A DNA stretch of 27,913 nucleotides from Acidobacteriota bacterium (GTDB taxonomy: Bacteria > Acidobacteriota > Terriglobia > Acidiferrales > UBA7541), in NCBI GenBank assembly GCA_003161495.1, contig PMOP01000445.1:1-27913 (forward strand), in the 5' to 3' direction. The notes under the pieces were generated by a model. It saw only the letters and a program-made list of their open reading frames with translations. It was not told the DNA's origin and ran no database searches. The position numbers and the translations under genes are program-made. Below, one piece after another: positions 1-7,889 of the stretch. Each line of letters begins with the position of its first letter. The stretch's first letter is position 1.

Positions 1-1
1 C

Positions 2-907
2 TGCGGTTGCCACCCGAATTGCGGCGTGGGCACGGCCGTGATGATCAACAAGGAAACAAAGGAGTGGGCGCCGGTCCCGAAATTCCTCAGTGTGCCTCAG
101 CTGGTCGAGGACGTGAAGAAAGTCACCGATGCGGCCCGCAGCAAGAATTTCTCTAATTTCATGATGGCCATGGCGCTGCTAAAGAATTATCACCCGTACG
201 AGGCGCCGTCGAACTTCCGACTCCTCGATTTGTGGAAGAAGTTTGATAAATCCTGGGGCCTGACGTCGAATCAGCGCAAGAAGTACGGCACGGCCGGTCC
301 GGAACGCACGTTCGAGGATGCCAAGAAGCGCCGCAGCGATCCGTGGAACTTCCTGTTCATCGCCGGCATGTGGTTCCAGGACCTGTTCAACTACGATTTC
401 CGGCGCACCGAAATGTGCATCATCCCGTACGCGACGCAGCAGGGCGAAATTTCCTTCTGCGCGTACAACACGGGCATCGGCTGGCGCAAAATCATCGAGA
501 ATATGTACAAGAACGCCACCGTTGCACAATGGTATAAGGAACACGGCAAGCACGAAATCTACGCCAAGGGCAGGGCCGTGGGCCTGGATGCTTACGATCA
601 TTCGCTCGTGATCGATGCCGAGGACGCCGCGCGCGTTCGCGCAGTCGACCATGAAGTGCCCAACACCGCGGCCGAGGAAAATCGTGCCCGGCGCCGCGCC
701 GATTTCCTCAAGGAAGAGGCCCGCGTCCGCAAGATTTACGAGGAACTCGTCCTGAAGCAGACGCCGCAGGAAGTGGTGCAAATTGGCTCCATCACCGACA
801 TCAAGAAAGCGACTCCCTCTGTCGCTCCCGTGACCATCAGCAACGCCAATGGCAACGGAAACGGCGCGGCGAAGCCTCAGGTGGCCGAGCAAGTCGCCGG
901 CGACTAG
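2..907 (+). CDS. Radical SAM protein, tetraether/membrane-spanning lipid synthase-like, C-terminal part (5' truncated)
   Basis: The frame is open to the left edge, so only the C-terminal ~301 residues are visible; the GTG at 26 is internal, not a credible start. The first codons read CGCHPNCGVGTAV, followed by a charged stretch and PVPKFLSVPQLVEDV. I recognise this as the Cys-rich C-terminal block of MJ0619/COG1964-type radical SAM proteins, the family of archaeal tetraether synthase (Tes) and the bacterial membrane-spanning lipid synthases that join fatty acyl tails, for example in iso-diabolic acid of Acidobacteria. The radical SAM CxxxCxxC motif would lie upstream of the window. The tail (about residues 225-301) is charged, then Asn/Gly-rich and probably disordered. 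A strong terminator follows. The family call comes from memory of the motif; the exact substrate is inference. Confidence 0.6.
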   Translation, partial: CGCHPNCGVGTAVMINKETKEWAPVPKFLSVPQLVEDVKKVTDAARSKNFSNFMMAMALLKNYHPYEAPSNFRLLDLWKKFDKSWGLTSNQRKKYGTAGPERTFEDAKKRRSDPWNFLFIAGMWFQDLFNYDFRRTEMCIIPYATQQGEISFCAYNTGIGWRKIIENMYKNATVAQWYKEHGKHEIYAKGRAVGLDAYDHSLVIDAEDAARVRAVDHEVPNTAAEENRARRRADFLKEEARVRKIYEELVLKQTPQEVVQIGSITDIKKATPSVAPVTISNANGNGNGAAKPQVAEQVAGD

Positions 908-934
908 TCGCTACAATCCATCTTGAAACCTTCC

Positions 935-970
935 AACTGCCTCCGGCTCGCCGGAGGCAGTTGCTTTTTG
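935..970 (+). terminator. Rho-independent terminator
   Basis: A perfect 12-bp stem (935-946 with 951-962) closes a CTCG tetraloop and is followed by GCTTTTTG. It lies 28 nt after the stop of the radical SAM gene and should end its transcript. Confidence 0.9.
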
Positions 971-1043
971 TAGGACGGGCTTCAGCCTGTCTGCATTTCG
1001 CAAAGGAACGATTCAAAACCAGACGGGCTGAAGCCCGTCCTAC
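970..1043. repeat. REP-like inverted repeat element
   Basis: The arms are 970-993 and 1020-1043, 24 nt each with one mismatch, built around the string CGGGCTTCAGCC. It is of the short palindromic REP type scattered between genes in acidobacterial genomes. The same arm core recurs at 1868 and 3268. Confidence 0.85.
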
Positions 1044-1071
1044 TTAAAGGCTTGCAGTATCTTTCGGTTGC

Positions 1072-1854
1072 GTGCAAACTTTCTGCGTCAATTCATACTT
1101 GAAAACTGAGTTGCAAGGAGTTCCCTGGGTGGATGCCGTCGCGGCAATTTCAGAATTGGTGATTGCCAATCGTGTGATTGCGCATCTGAAGCTGGTAGAT
1201 TCCTTCGGGCACATTACCGTGCGCAATCCGGAAAATCCGCAGCGATTTTTCATGTCGCGGGCGCGCGCGCCGGGCCTCGTGACGAAAGAAGATATTCTGG
1301 AATTTAATCTGGACAGTACGCCAGTGAATTTGCGTGGGCTGAGGCCATATTCCGAGCGCTTCATCCACGGGTGCCTCTACAAATCACGGCCCGACGTTAC
1401 CGCGATCTGCCACAACCACGCGCATGAATTGCTTCCACTGGCGGTGACGAAGACGGTGATGCGTCCCGCTTTGCACACGGCGTCAGTCATCGGCCACGAA
1501 GTGCCTGTGTGGGACATTCGCGATCATTTTGGCGATACCAACATGCTGGTGACTACGAATGAGATGGGCGATTCCCTCGCCGCTACGGTCGGAAAGGGAA
1601 AGGCGGCGCTAATGCGCGGACATGGCAGCGTGATCGCGGGCGCGTCGATACAGGACGCAGTCTTTACTACTTTTTATTTGCGCCTGAACGCGGAGGTTGT
1701 GATCAAGGCGATGTCTTTCGGTGAGACGATCACGTATCTCTCGCCGGGTGAAATCGATCAGTCGGGAGAACTCCACAGTCAGCCGGCAGCTCAAGGGCGC
1801 GCGTGGGAAGAATGGTGTTTGCAGGCCGGAGTCGCGAAACTTTCATTGAAGTAG
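1072..1854 (+). CDS. Class II aldolase/adducin family protein
   Basis: A single-domain cytoplasmic protein of 260 residues, the usual length of the class II aldolase/adducin head domain. Zinc ligands are visible as the HNHAH cluster (His114, His116, His118) and the later RGHG (His184). Glu95 in YSERFIH fits the acidic residue of the active site. Family members catalyse zinc-dependent retro-aldol or decarboxylation reactions on sugar phosphates or hydroxy acids; the substrate cannot be told from sequence. The GTG at 1072 is the longest start and has no clear ribosome binding site. A second GTG at 1129, just before the helix that opens the domain, is a fair alternative. It stands alone between two REP elements, so it is probably monocistronic. 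Confidence 0.82.
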   Translation: MQTFCVNSYLKTELQGVPWVDAVAAISELVIANRVIAHLKLVDSFGHITVRNPENPQRFFMSRARAPGLVTKEDILEFNLDSTPVNLRGLRPYSERFIHGCLYKSRPDVTAICHNHAHELLPLAVTKTVMRPALHTASVIGHEVPVWDIRDHFGDTNMLVTTNEMGDSLAATVGKGKAALMRGHGSVIAGASIQDAVFTTFYLRLNAEVVIKAMSFGETITYLSPGEIDQSGELHSQPAAQGRAWEEWCLQAGVAKLSLK

Positions 1855-1867
1855 CAATGGTTTTTGT

Positions 1868-1935
1868 GGCGCGGGCTTCAGCCTGCGGGGGTTAATCCTT
1901 GCAAGGACCAAAACCCCACAGGCTGAAGCCTGTGC
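1868..1935. repeat. REP-like inverted repeat element
   Basis: Imperfect palindrome with arms around CGGGCTTCAGCCTG and CAGGCTGAAGCCTG. The spacer contains CTTGCAAGGACCAAAACC, which recurs in the opposite sense in the element at 3268, so the two are one family in opposite orientation. Confidence 0.8.
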
Positions 1936-1983
1936 TAATACTCGCGTCATGATATTGTGTGCGGAGTAGCAGTTGGAGGAGCC

Positions 1984-3255
1984 ATGCCAAAGTTAAATCG
2001 TTGGTGGATCGCCATTGCCGGTGTGTGCCTGCAAATGGCCCTCGGCTCGGCCTACGCATGGAGTGTTTTTCGCATCCCTCTCTCCCGGGAATTCGGTTGG
2101 AGCATCACGCAAATCACCTGGATTTTCCTGATCAGCTGGTTTTTTTTGGGGAGCAGCACGGTTGTCGGCGGCTTGTGGATGAAACGCAAAGGCCCGAGGG
2201 TCGTCGCGATGACGGCGGGACTGCTGTGGGGCGGCGGAGTATTTCTCTCCAGTTTTTCCGCTCATAGACTTTGGTGGCTTTATGTGACGTACGGAGTAAT
2301 TGGTGGAATCGGGCTGGGCATGGGCTACATCGTCCCGATTACCGTGCTGGTGAAATGGTTTCCTGACCGGCGCGGACTCATCACGGGAATTGCGGTGGCC
2401 GGGTTCGGCGCGGGTGCTTTATTTTCGGCGCCCGCCGCGGGATGGTTGATCCTGCATGTGGGCTTGATGCCGACGTTTGCCTACCTCGGAGCCGCATACG
2501 CCCTGGTCGCCATCGCCTCCGGCGCGTTCATGCAAAATCCGCCGGATGGTTGGACGCCGCGCGGTTGGAGGCCGTCCGCTGCGCAGATCTCGCAGCGTTG
2601 CGATCGCGATTACACACTGGGCGAGGCGCTGGGCACCTGGCAGTGGTGGGCGATCTGTTTCCTGATGTCCATCAACACGATGTCGGGCCTGTCGATTGTC
2701 ACGCAAGCGTCGCCAATTTTTCAGGAGATGGGAAAAGCAACCGCGGCAACCGCTGCTTTCCTCGTCGGCATAATGGCTCTGGGAAATGGTGCGGGGAGAA
2801 TTTTTTGGTCCTGGGTATCCGACTTGACGACACGGAAAGCGGCATTTTTCATGATGTATCTTGTCGAAGTGGCACTGTTCTGGACGTACCACAGCATCCA
2901 CTCTCTCCCGCTGCTGGCTGTCATCACATTTATTCTGGTGATGTGCTACGGCGGCGCCTACGGCATTACTCCGGCATTTGCGGCCGACTATTTCGGACCT
3001 CGCGACGTTGGCTCCATTTTCGGCCTGATGATGTTGCCCTGGGCGTTCGCCGCCGTTTTTGGACCGCTGCTCTTTGCTTATCTGCGGCAGATCAATGGAA
3101 ACTATACGCAGGCACTCTATCTCATCGCGGGAACCATGACAGCCGCGCTCATTCTTCCCATTTTGATTCATCCGCCGCTTGGAAGAAAAGATGCTGACGA
3201 ACATCCTGCCGGCGCTGCGCTCGAGACCGAAGCGGAAGCAATCGCTCCAGAGTAA
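1984..3255 (+). CDS. MFS transporter, oxalate/formate antiporter (OFA) family
   Basis: A 12-helix major facilitator of 423 residues. The N-terminal segment carries QMALGSAYAWSVF, typical of the OFA branch of carboxylate transporters (oxalate:formate exchangers and relatives), and the loop between helices 2 and 3 has the basic MKRKGPR form of MFS motif A. It sits in the inner membrane and probably moves a small mono- or dicarboxylate; the substrate is not determined. ATG at 1984 is chosen over the upstream GTG at 1957 because GGAGGA lies just before it and the protein then opens with a short basic stretch before helix 1. The C-terminus is Glu/Ala-rich and cytoplasmic. The neighbouring aldolase could be metabolically linked, but a REP element separates the two. 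Confidence 0.85.
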   Translation: MPKLNRWWIAIAGVCLQMALGSAYAWSVFRIPLSREFGWSITQITWIFLISWFFLGSSTVVGGLWMKRKGPRVVAMTAGLLWGGGVFLSSFSAHRLWWLYVTYGVIGGIGLGMGYIVPITVLVKWFPDRRGLITGIAVAGFGAGALFSAPAAGWLILHVGLMPTFAYLGAAYALVAIASGAFMQNPPDGWTPRGWRPSAAQISQRCDRDYTLGEALGTWQWWAICFLMSINTMSGLSIVTQASPIFQEMGKATAATAAFLVGIMALGNGAGRIFWSWVSDLTTRKAAFFMMYLVEVALFWTYHSIHSLPLLAVITFILVMCYGGAYGITPAFAADYFGPRDVGSIFGLMMLPWAFAAVFGPLLFAYLRQINGNYTQALYLIAGTMTAALILPILIHPPLGRKDADEHPAGAALETEAEAIAPE

Positions 3256-3267
3256 TTATTGAGGGAC

Positions 3268-3343
3268 AGTGGCGCAGGCTTCAGCCTGTGGGTTTTGGTC
3301 CTTGCAGGCACGAAACCCCACAGGCTTGAAGCCTGCGCCACTA
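3268..3343. repeat. REP-like inverted repeat element
   Basis: Arms of about 25 nt at the two ends match except for one inserted T, with the core GCAGGCTTCAGCCTG. It lies between the convergent 3' ends of the OFA transporter and the saccharopine-dehydrogenase-like gene and may also act as a bidirectional terminator. Confidence 0.83.
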
Positions 3344-3354
3344 AATTCCTCCGC

Positions 3355-4521
3355 CTACTCGACTTCGTCTTCTTCCAGAATTTTCTTCCGAGTTACTTTT
3401 GTAGTGATACGAATGCCTCGCGACTGCACATCTTTCAAAATCGCTTGACGGGTTTCCAGCGGAATCGCACCGGGAGGAAAAACGCCGGCCAAATCGCGTG
3501 GAAAATGTTTAACGAAGAGAGCGGCCATGTGCGCTGTCGCGTAGGAGATGGGCGAGAGCGCCAATCCGCGCTGCCTGATTTGGTAGAGGGAAGGAAAAAT
3601 AGCGTCGTAACGGACTTCGATCCGATCTTCCTGCTTGCTTCCACTGACCACAACGGCCGCGGCAAATCTGGCGTTCTGCAATTTGCCCCGGCGGATCATT
3701 CGCGCCACCTGGCGCGGAGACGCCGTTTTGGGAAACCGCGAAGCGATCAGGCCGCGGGATTTTGAAAGTTTCCCCTGGCGGTACCAGCGCCGCAGTCTGT
3801 CAATTTCGTTGCCGCCGATTTTGACGTCCATATCCTTCAATTTCAGAAAATAGGGGACCGTGCCGACTTCGTCCTGCGCCGCCAGGACGACATTCGCTTC
3901 GCCGATCGGCGGAGGAAAACGGAATTTTTCGCGCTCGCCGAAACGTTTTCCATACCGGAATCGCCCATCACGCACGACGCGAGGAAGCGATATGGCTTCG
4001 TCGAAAGAGACTTCCGCCGACCACTGCGAGATCGGATCCTCGCTCTCCGTGCTCTCATAGAGCCGGATGTAAACTCCCTCCACGGAATCCATCAGGCTCG
4101 CGGCTCGAGCGACCAGCAAATTTGTCATCCCGGGGGCGGCCCCGGCAGTGATCAACGCGGCGCGGTTTTTCTGCTGAAAGCGTTTGTCGAAGCGAAGCTG
4201 CTCCGCCTTGAATGGATTGCGCATGAGATGAGCGCTGAGATCCATGTAATGGCAGCGAATCCGCAGCGCTGCCCGCAGAACAATTTCGTTAAAGACTGCG
4301 GCGCTCGCGTTCACCAACAATTGCGACCCTTTGGCCGCGCGTACGATGCCCCACATATTGCGTGCGTTTACTTGAACGACGGGAATCGTGCTCTTCTTGC
4401 CGAGAAAGCGGCGAGCGCGATCGAGGTCGCGGTCGCCGCAAGTGACTTGGTGCCCCTGTCGCGTAAGCAGGTGTGCGAGATAAGAGCCGGTTGCTCCAGT
4501 TCCCAGAACGAAGATGCGCAT
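3355..4521 (-). CDS. Saccharopine dehydrogenase-like NAD(P)-binding protein
   Basis: 388 residues. The N-terminus has a Rossmann nucleotide-binding motif (VLGTGATGSYLA, residues 5-16) followed by an acidic strand end (CGDRD), as in the saccharopine dehydrogenase NADP domain (Sacchrp_dh family). The middle contains LITAGAAPGMTNLLVARAA, the conserved turn of this family (usually GxxPG), and the second half forms the catalytic/dimer domain. Relatives include saccharopine reductase, carboxynorspermidine dehydrogenase and many uncharacterised oxidoreductases. The true substrate is unknown, and nothing nearby suggests lysine metabolism. Start: ATG at 4521, with glycine-rich binding motif beginning at residue 7 as expected. 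It is convergent with the OFA transporter and divergent from the MFS exporter, so it is transcribed alone. Confidence 0.8.
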   Translation of the reverse strand: MRIFVLGTGATGSYLAHLLTRQGHQVTCGDRDLDRARRFLGKKSTIPVVQVNARNMWGIVRAAKGSQLLVNASAAVFNEIVLRAALRIRCHYMDLSAHLMRNPFKAEQLRFDKRFQQKNRAALITAGAAPGMTNLLVARAASLMDSVEGVYIRLYESTESEDPISQWSAEVSFDEAISLPRVVRDGRFRYGKRFGEREKFRFPPPIGEANVVLAAQDEVGTVPYFLKLKDMDVKIGGNEIDRLRRWYRQGKLSKSRGLIASRFPKTASPRQVARMIRRGKLQNARFAAAVVVSGSKQEDRIEVRYDAIFPSLYQIRQRGLALSPISYATAHMAALFVKHFPRDLAGVFPPGAIPLETRQAILKDVQSRGIRITTKVTRKKILEEDEVE

Positions 4522-4576
4522 TGGGAGAAAACTTTACCACAATCGTTTCGCGATGTTCCGGTTTCGAGACCTTTTT

Positions 4577-4677
4577 GTCGCACAGCCACTCCTGGCTGTG
4601 CGGTTTTGTTGGCGTAGATATACTAGCCGGTCGGCTGGCAATCGCGAAAATCGCACAGGCAAGAGTGCCTGTGCTAC
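4577..4677. repeat. Pair of small palindromes, REP-like
   Basis: Two hairpins, CGCACAGCCACTCCTGGCTG (near 4579-4602) and CGCACAGGCAAGAGTGCCTG (near 4652-4673), flank a 50-nt spacer. They belong to a different sequence group from the elements at 970, 1868 and 3268 but have the same intergenic placement. They lie in the divergent promoter gap before the MFS exporter. Confidence 0.65.
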
Positions 4678-4724
4678 GTGCTGGCGCCGCACGTGCGCTA
4701 CAATAAAATGCGGTTTTGCAAGAT

Positions 4725-6068
4725 ATGGCGGACTCTTCTCCATCCACGGTCGATCTGCAATCCGGAACAGCTCCTGCGCCCGGCGATGCCGGACAAGGCC
4801 GAGCCGCTGCCACGTTCCGCGCGCTGCGGCATCGCAATTTCCAGCTCTTTTTCGGCGGACAAATTATTTCCCTGATAGGCACCTGGATGCAGACAGTCGC
4901 GCAGGCGTGGCTCATTTACCGCCTGACGGGATCCGCGGCTCTTCTCGGTGTGCTTGGATTTGTAGGCCAGATCCCGATCCTTTTGCTTTCGCCGCTGGCC
5001 GGACTGGTGGCCGACCGGTGGCCGCGCCGGCGCGTCGTAATCTCGACGCAAACCTCATCGATGGTGCTGGCATTCATTCTGGCGGCGTTGACGATGACCG
5101 GTCACATCCGCGTGTGGGAAATCATCGTGCTCGCAACGCTGCTGGGCATCGTCAACGCATTCGATGTGCCGGCGCGGCAATCGTTTCTGATCGAGATGGT
5201 GGGGCGCGAGGATCTGCTGAACGCGATTGCGCTCAACTCCTCGATGTTCAACGGCGCGCGCATCGCGGGCCCCGCGATTGCCGGAATCCTGGTCGCGGTG
5301 GTCGGCGAAGGTTGGTGCTTTCTTCTCAACGGCATAAGCTATCTCGCCGTGATCGCCGGCCTGTTCATGATGCGCATAGAGAAAATGACGCTGGTCCATG
5401 ACGGGGGCGCGCCTCTGGAAAAACTGCGCGAGGGATTCCGCTTCGCGCGGCATACGAAACCCATCCGCGCCCTGCTCTTGCTCGTGGCCATCGTGAGCTT
5501 CATGGCCTTGCCTTACACCGTGCTGATGCCCATCTTCGCCGTTCAGATTCTGCACGGAGGAGCCTCGGCCTACGGCTGGCTCATGGGAGCAGTGGGCGCA
5601 GGAGCCATGTTTGGCGCTCTAGCGCTCGCGATGCGCGCGCAATTGCGCGGTTTGGGAAAGGTAGTGGCCTATGCGGCGACGGGGCTGGGCGCGTCACTGG
5701 TCCTGTTCAGCGCATCACACTGGTATTGGGTTTCGTGCGCGATCCTGGCCGTTTCGGGGTTCACAATGATGATGCAGTTTACGGCCACCAACACGCTGAT
5801 TCAGGCCATGGTTCCGGACCAGCTTCGAGGGCGCGTGATGTCGCTGTACTCGATGATGTTTCTGGGCATGTCGCCGATCGGATCGCTGCTCGCCGGCGCC
5901 TTGGCGGACCGCATTGGCGCGCCGGTGACAGTGGCGATTGGGGGACTTGTCAGCTGCCTCGGCGGGATTGCATTTGCGCGCAAATGGCCGGCCATGCGCG
6001 GCCCAGCGCGCGATCTGGTGGCCGCGCAAGGCATGATGTCGCCTGCGCCACAGCCGGACGACTCATGA
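4725..6068 (+). CDS. MFS transporter, EntS/MFS_3-like exporter
   Basis: 447 residues with 12 predicted membrane helices. FRALRHRNFQLFFGGQIISL followed by GTWMQTVAQAWL is the signature opening of the MFS_3/EntS branch (enterobactin exporter EntS and related drug or siderophore exporters). The loop after helix 2 reads GLVADRWPRRRVV, MFS motif A. Later GARIAGPAIAGIL and RGRVMSLYSMMFLG are also typical of the branch. It is probably an inner-membrane, proton-driven efflux pump; the cargo is unknown. ATG at 4725 is preferred to the TTG at 4716. The cytoplasmic N-terminus before helix 1 (about 30 residues) is Ser/Pro/Ala-rich. No biosynthesis genes adjoin it, so a role in siderophore export is only a family-level possibility. 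Confidence 0.85.
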   Translation: MADSSPSTVDLQSGTAPAPGDAGQGRAAATFRALRHRNFQLFFGGQIISLIGTWMQTVAQAWLIYRLTGSAALLGVLGFVGQIPILLLSPLAGLVADRWPRRRVVISTQTSSMVLAFILAALTMTGHIRVWEIIVLATLLGIVNAFDVPARQSFLIEMVGREDLLNAIALNSSMFNGARIAGPAIAGILVAVVGEGWCFLLNGISYLAVIAGLFMMRIEKMTLVHDGGAPLEKLREGFRFARHTKPIRALLLLVAIVSFMALPYTVLMPIFAVQILHGGASAYGWLMGAVGAGAMFGALALAMRAQLRGLGKVVAYAATGLGASLVLFSASHWYWVSCAILAVSGFTMMMQFTATNTLIQAMVPDQLRGRVMSLYSMMFLGMSPIGSLLAGALADRIGAPVTVAIGGLVSCLGGIAFARKWPAMRGPARDLVAAQGMMSPAPQPDDS

Positions 6069-6102
6069 CCTCCTTCTTGAGATGACACGTGCGAATCGAT
6101 GA

Positions 6103-6177
6103 GTGGCACCGGCGTCTCGCCGGCGTTTTTGCGTCGTGTGAAGGTCGACAAAATCGCCGGCGGGACGCCGGCGCCAC
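6103..6177. repeat. REP-like inverted repeat element
   Basis: Arms 6103-6125 and 6155-6177 (23 nt, two mismatches) are built from GCCGGCG units. This is the last element of this kind in the window; none is seen over the following 21 kb. Confidence 0.85.
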
Positions 6178-6485
6178 GAAAAACGCGCACCATCACTGGC
6201 ACTTGCGGAAATGACTCATGTAGCAGGACACGACGGGAACGAAAATATTTTTCCGCGTAGAACGGAAGCGGTATAGGTTCCAGAATTCGTTTCAGTGTAG
6301 GATGTTAACCACACGTTGGGCCTGTAGTACTTCAACTCTACGTTGAAACGGCGTCGCTTACGCCCGATTTGCCCTTCGAAAACACTCACGTCCCGGACTC
6401 ACTTTGGACTCACAAGAAAGCTGCCTCGGCGACGTGCGACAGAAAGGTGGAATCGGATTGTTTCTCGTTTACCTGACTACGCTTG
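6178..6485. other. Gene-free spacer with an interrupted palindrome
   Basis: No convincing gene in about 308 nt. It contains one interrupted palindrome (6288-6300 with 6338-6350; 11 of 13 positions pair). Local composition becomes more AT-rich here than in the left part, and the spacer marks the change from REP-bearing chromosome to the accessory region. The palindrome could be an operator or a decayed junction; nothing decides between these. Confidence 0.4.
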
Positions 6486-6629
6486 TCAAGGTAGTTTTTT
6501 CTCTGGCGATTTTACACCCAAATCTTTAAGACGTTTCTTGGCTTGCAGAGCTTTCGATGAGGAGAACTTGTTAAAAGGACGCTTTTTCTTTGCCAGAAAA
6601 CGCGCGCGATTACCCGGTTTTTTCACCAT
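6486..6629 (-). CDS. Small, strongly basic protein of unknown function (47 aa)
   Basis: A 47-residue open frame starting ATG at 6629 and ending TGA at 6486, rich in Lys and Arg (starts MVKKPGNRARFLAKKKRP) with almost no acidic residues. The composition resembles small nucleic-acid-binding or ribosome-associated proteins, but I recognise no family. A G-rich stretch (GAGGCGGCGG) immediately precedes the ATG and could serve as a weak ribosome binding site. It lies 51 nt downstream of the 143-residue gene on the same strand and may be co-transcribed with it. Spurious translation is possible because it is so short. Confidence 0.4.
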   Translation of the reverse strand: MVKKPGNRARFLAKKKRPFNKFSSSKALQAKKRLKDLGVKSPEKKLP

Positions 6630-6680
6630 TCCGCCGCCTCATTCCAGTTGATGCCAGATGCGCATATCGCATTTAACCCA

Positions 6681-7112
6681 CTACGAAGAACGGAAGTAGG
6701 TCTTGCCCATGAGGGTGATTCCCCGTTTCGGAAACGTGGGATCAAAGCGAATGCCAATCCACTCTTCTGGCCGATCAATGATAACTTTCTTCCATGCGTT
6801 TCCAAAGAACATTCCCGCCCGCTCGGCGTTCTCGCCGCAAGCTTCGAATATCGGACCAAAGGGCGTACCCGTCCAGTTGCCGGGCTCGCCTGTTTCAGGA
6901 TTCGGTTTCCCGCCTTCCAGCGACGTGTTAGTGATCGACCCCCAATTCGGGTTTGGTGAATCGACTAGGTTATCGAGTAGCTGGTTGATCTCCGCCTCTA
7001 TCGCGTCCCTCTGCGCGAGCGTCATCGAAAGCCATGTGAGATTGAACTCAGATAAGTGCTCCAGTCTGGAAACTTCATAAACGCTTCCGTTATCTCTTAT
7101 TTCGCGTAGCAT
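6681..7112 (-). CDS. Hypothetical protein (143 aa)
   Basis: No recognised family. The ATG at 7112 has a strong ribosome binding site (AAGGAG seven nt upstream), which supports expression. The N-terminal half is predicted helical (LTWLSMTLAQRDAIEAEINQ region, residues 27-50); the second half is rich in Gly, Pro, Asn and Trp (NWGS, GNWTGTPFG, KRGITLMGKTYF) and probably beta or loop. There is no signal peptide or membrane segment. The Shine-Dalgarno plus spacing (AAGGAGAAAGAAC) resembles that of the gene at 27628 (AGGAGAAAGAAAA). It may share a transcript with the small basic protein downstream. Confidence 0.6.
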   Translation of the reverse strand: MLREIRDNGSVYEVSRLEHLSEFNLTWLSMTLAQRDAIEAEINQLLDNLVDSPNPNWGSITNTSLEGGKPNPETGEPGNWTGTPFGPIFEACGENAERAGMFFGNAWKKVIIDRPEEWIGIRFDPTFPKRGITLMGKTYFRSS

Positions 7113-7261
7113 GTTCTTTCTCCTTGAGATCGGCTTCTGCGCGCCTCGGATTCACCGACCGACTACGCAACCAAGTGGGACTTGTCCCTTGTCGAGCCCT
7201 ATTCTACCGCGCCCTTGACTTTGATTTCCAAGTCCAGCCGGAGGGACTTTTTTCTTTTGAC

Positions 7262-7465
7262 CTAGTTAATCGAAGGGGTTTTTGGTGTGCATGCAGGACA
7301 CCTCCCGGACACCTCTTCAACTGAGAATATTTCACCGGAGTTTGCGAGATTTACTGCACGCATTATAGCTTCTGAAAGGGTGGCGAAGCTTTCCGCGTCC
7401 ATACTCGCGTTTCCTTTCCCACGAAGGTGAAAATGAGTGAGTAGAGTGATAGAGATTCGGTCCAT
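7262..7465 (-). CDS. Hypothetical small protein (67 aa)
   Basis: ATG at 7465 is chosen because GAGGAGG lies five nt upstream; an upstream ATG at 7486 lacks such a site. The start reads MDRISITLLTHFHLRGKGN, then a helical segment (ESFATLSEAIMRAVNLAN) and a C-terminal CPAC motif. One CxxC alone is not enough to claim zinc binding. Function unknown. It is on the same strand as the genes on both sides, with gaps of about 120-150 nt. Confidence 0.5.
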   Translation of the reverse strand: MDRISITLLTHFHLRGKGNASMDAESFATLSEAIMRAVNLANSGEIFSVEEVSGRCPACTPKTPSIN

Positions 7466-7587
7466 TCGGCCTCCTCGGGGAAGCAAGCCTCACGGCCCGT
7501 AATCTCTGCTTGGCAAACTGCGGGGTGGATATTTACCGTACTACGTCTCGGTAAACAAAGCAAACGCGGGCAAGATCAAACTGCCTG

Positions 7588-7779
7588 CTATGCAGGGAAC
7601 GGCCCACGAATAATCCTATCGGGAACCGTTACCATGAAATGATCGCCACATCTGATGCATGGAACCGTCTGGTCACGGTTCTTTGGGGGAAGTCCGGCAC
7701 GAGTGTTAACGTGGACCTTCTGTTTGGTTTTGCAGCGCGAGCATTCTACCGTCATAACAACGTAGCGTTCGTCGGCCAT
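7588..7779 (-). CDS. Small zinc-ribbon protein (63 aa)
   Basis: Two CxxC knuckles (CSRC at about residues 13-16, CIRC at about 41-44) separated by a basic/polar linker give a zinc-ribbon of the kind seen in small unannotated acidobacterial proteins. The strands around them (YVVMTVEC, DHFMVTVPDR) fit a compact beta fold. It probably binds zinc and perhaps nucleic acid or a protein partner; no specific role can be given. The ribosome binding site is weak. The gene is divergent from the serine peptidase at 7890, with about 110 nt between starts, so a shared promoter region is possible. Confidence 0.6.
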   Translation of the reverse strand: MADERYVVMTVECSRCKTKQKVHVNTRAGLPPKNRDQTVPCIRCGDHFMVTVPDRIIRGPFPA

Positions 7780-7889
7780 TGAGGGGTCGCTGCATTGTGT
7801 ATTCTATCATGGGGCAGTTTTACAGTCTCTCGGTGGGCGGCTCCCCTACATACATTGCAGTATTGATCACGTGAAAATCGCTTGTAAAA

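Noticed and set aside
179..892. Long antisense open frame opposite the radical SAM gene
   Set aside because: It is the shadow of a GC-rich coding gene; codon positions and motifs fit the plus strand.
2419..3204. Long antisense and alternate-frame open stretches across the OFA transporter
   Set aside because: The plus-strand transporter has clear membrane helices and motif A; the other frames are low-quality shadows.
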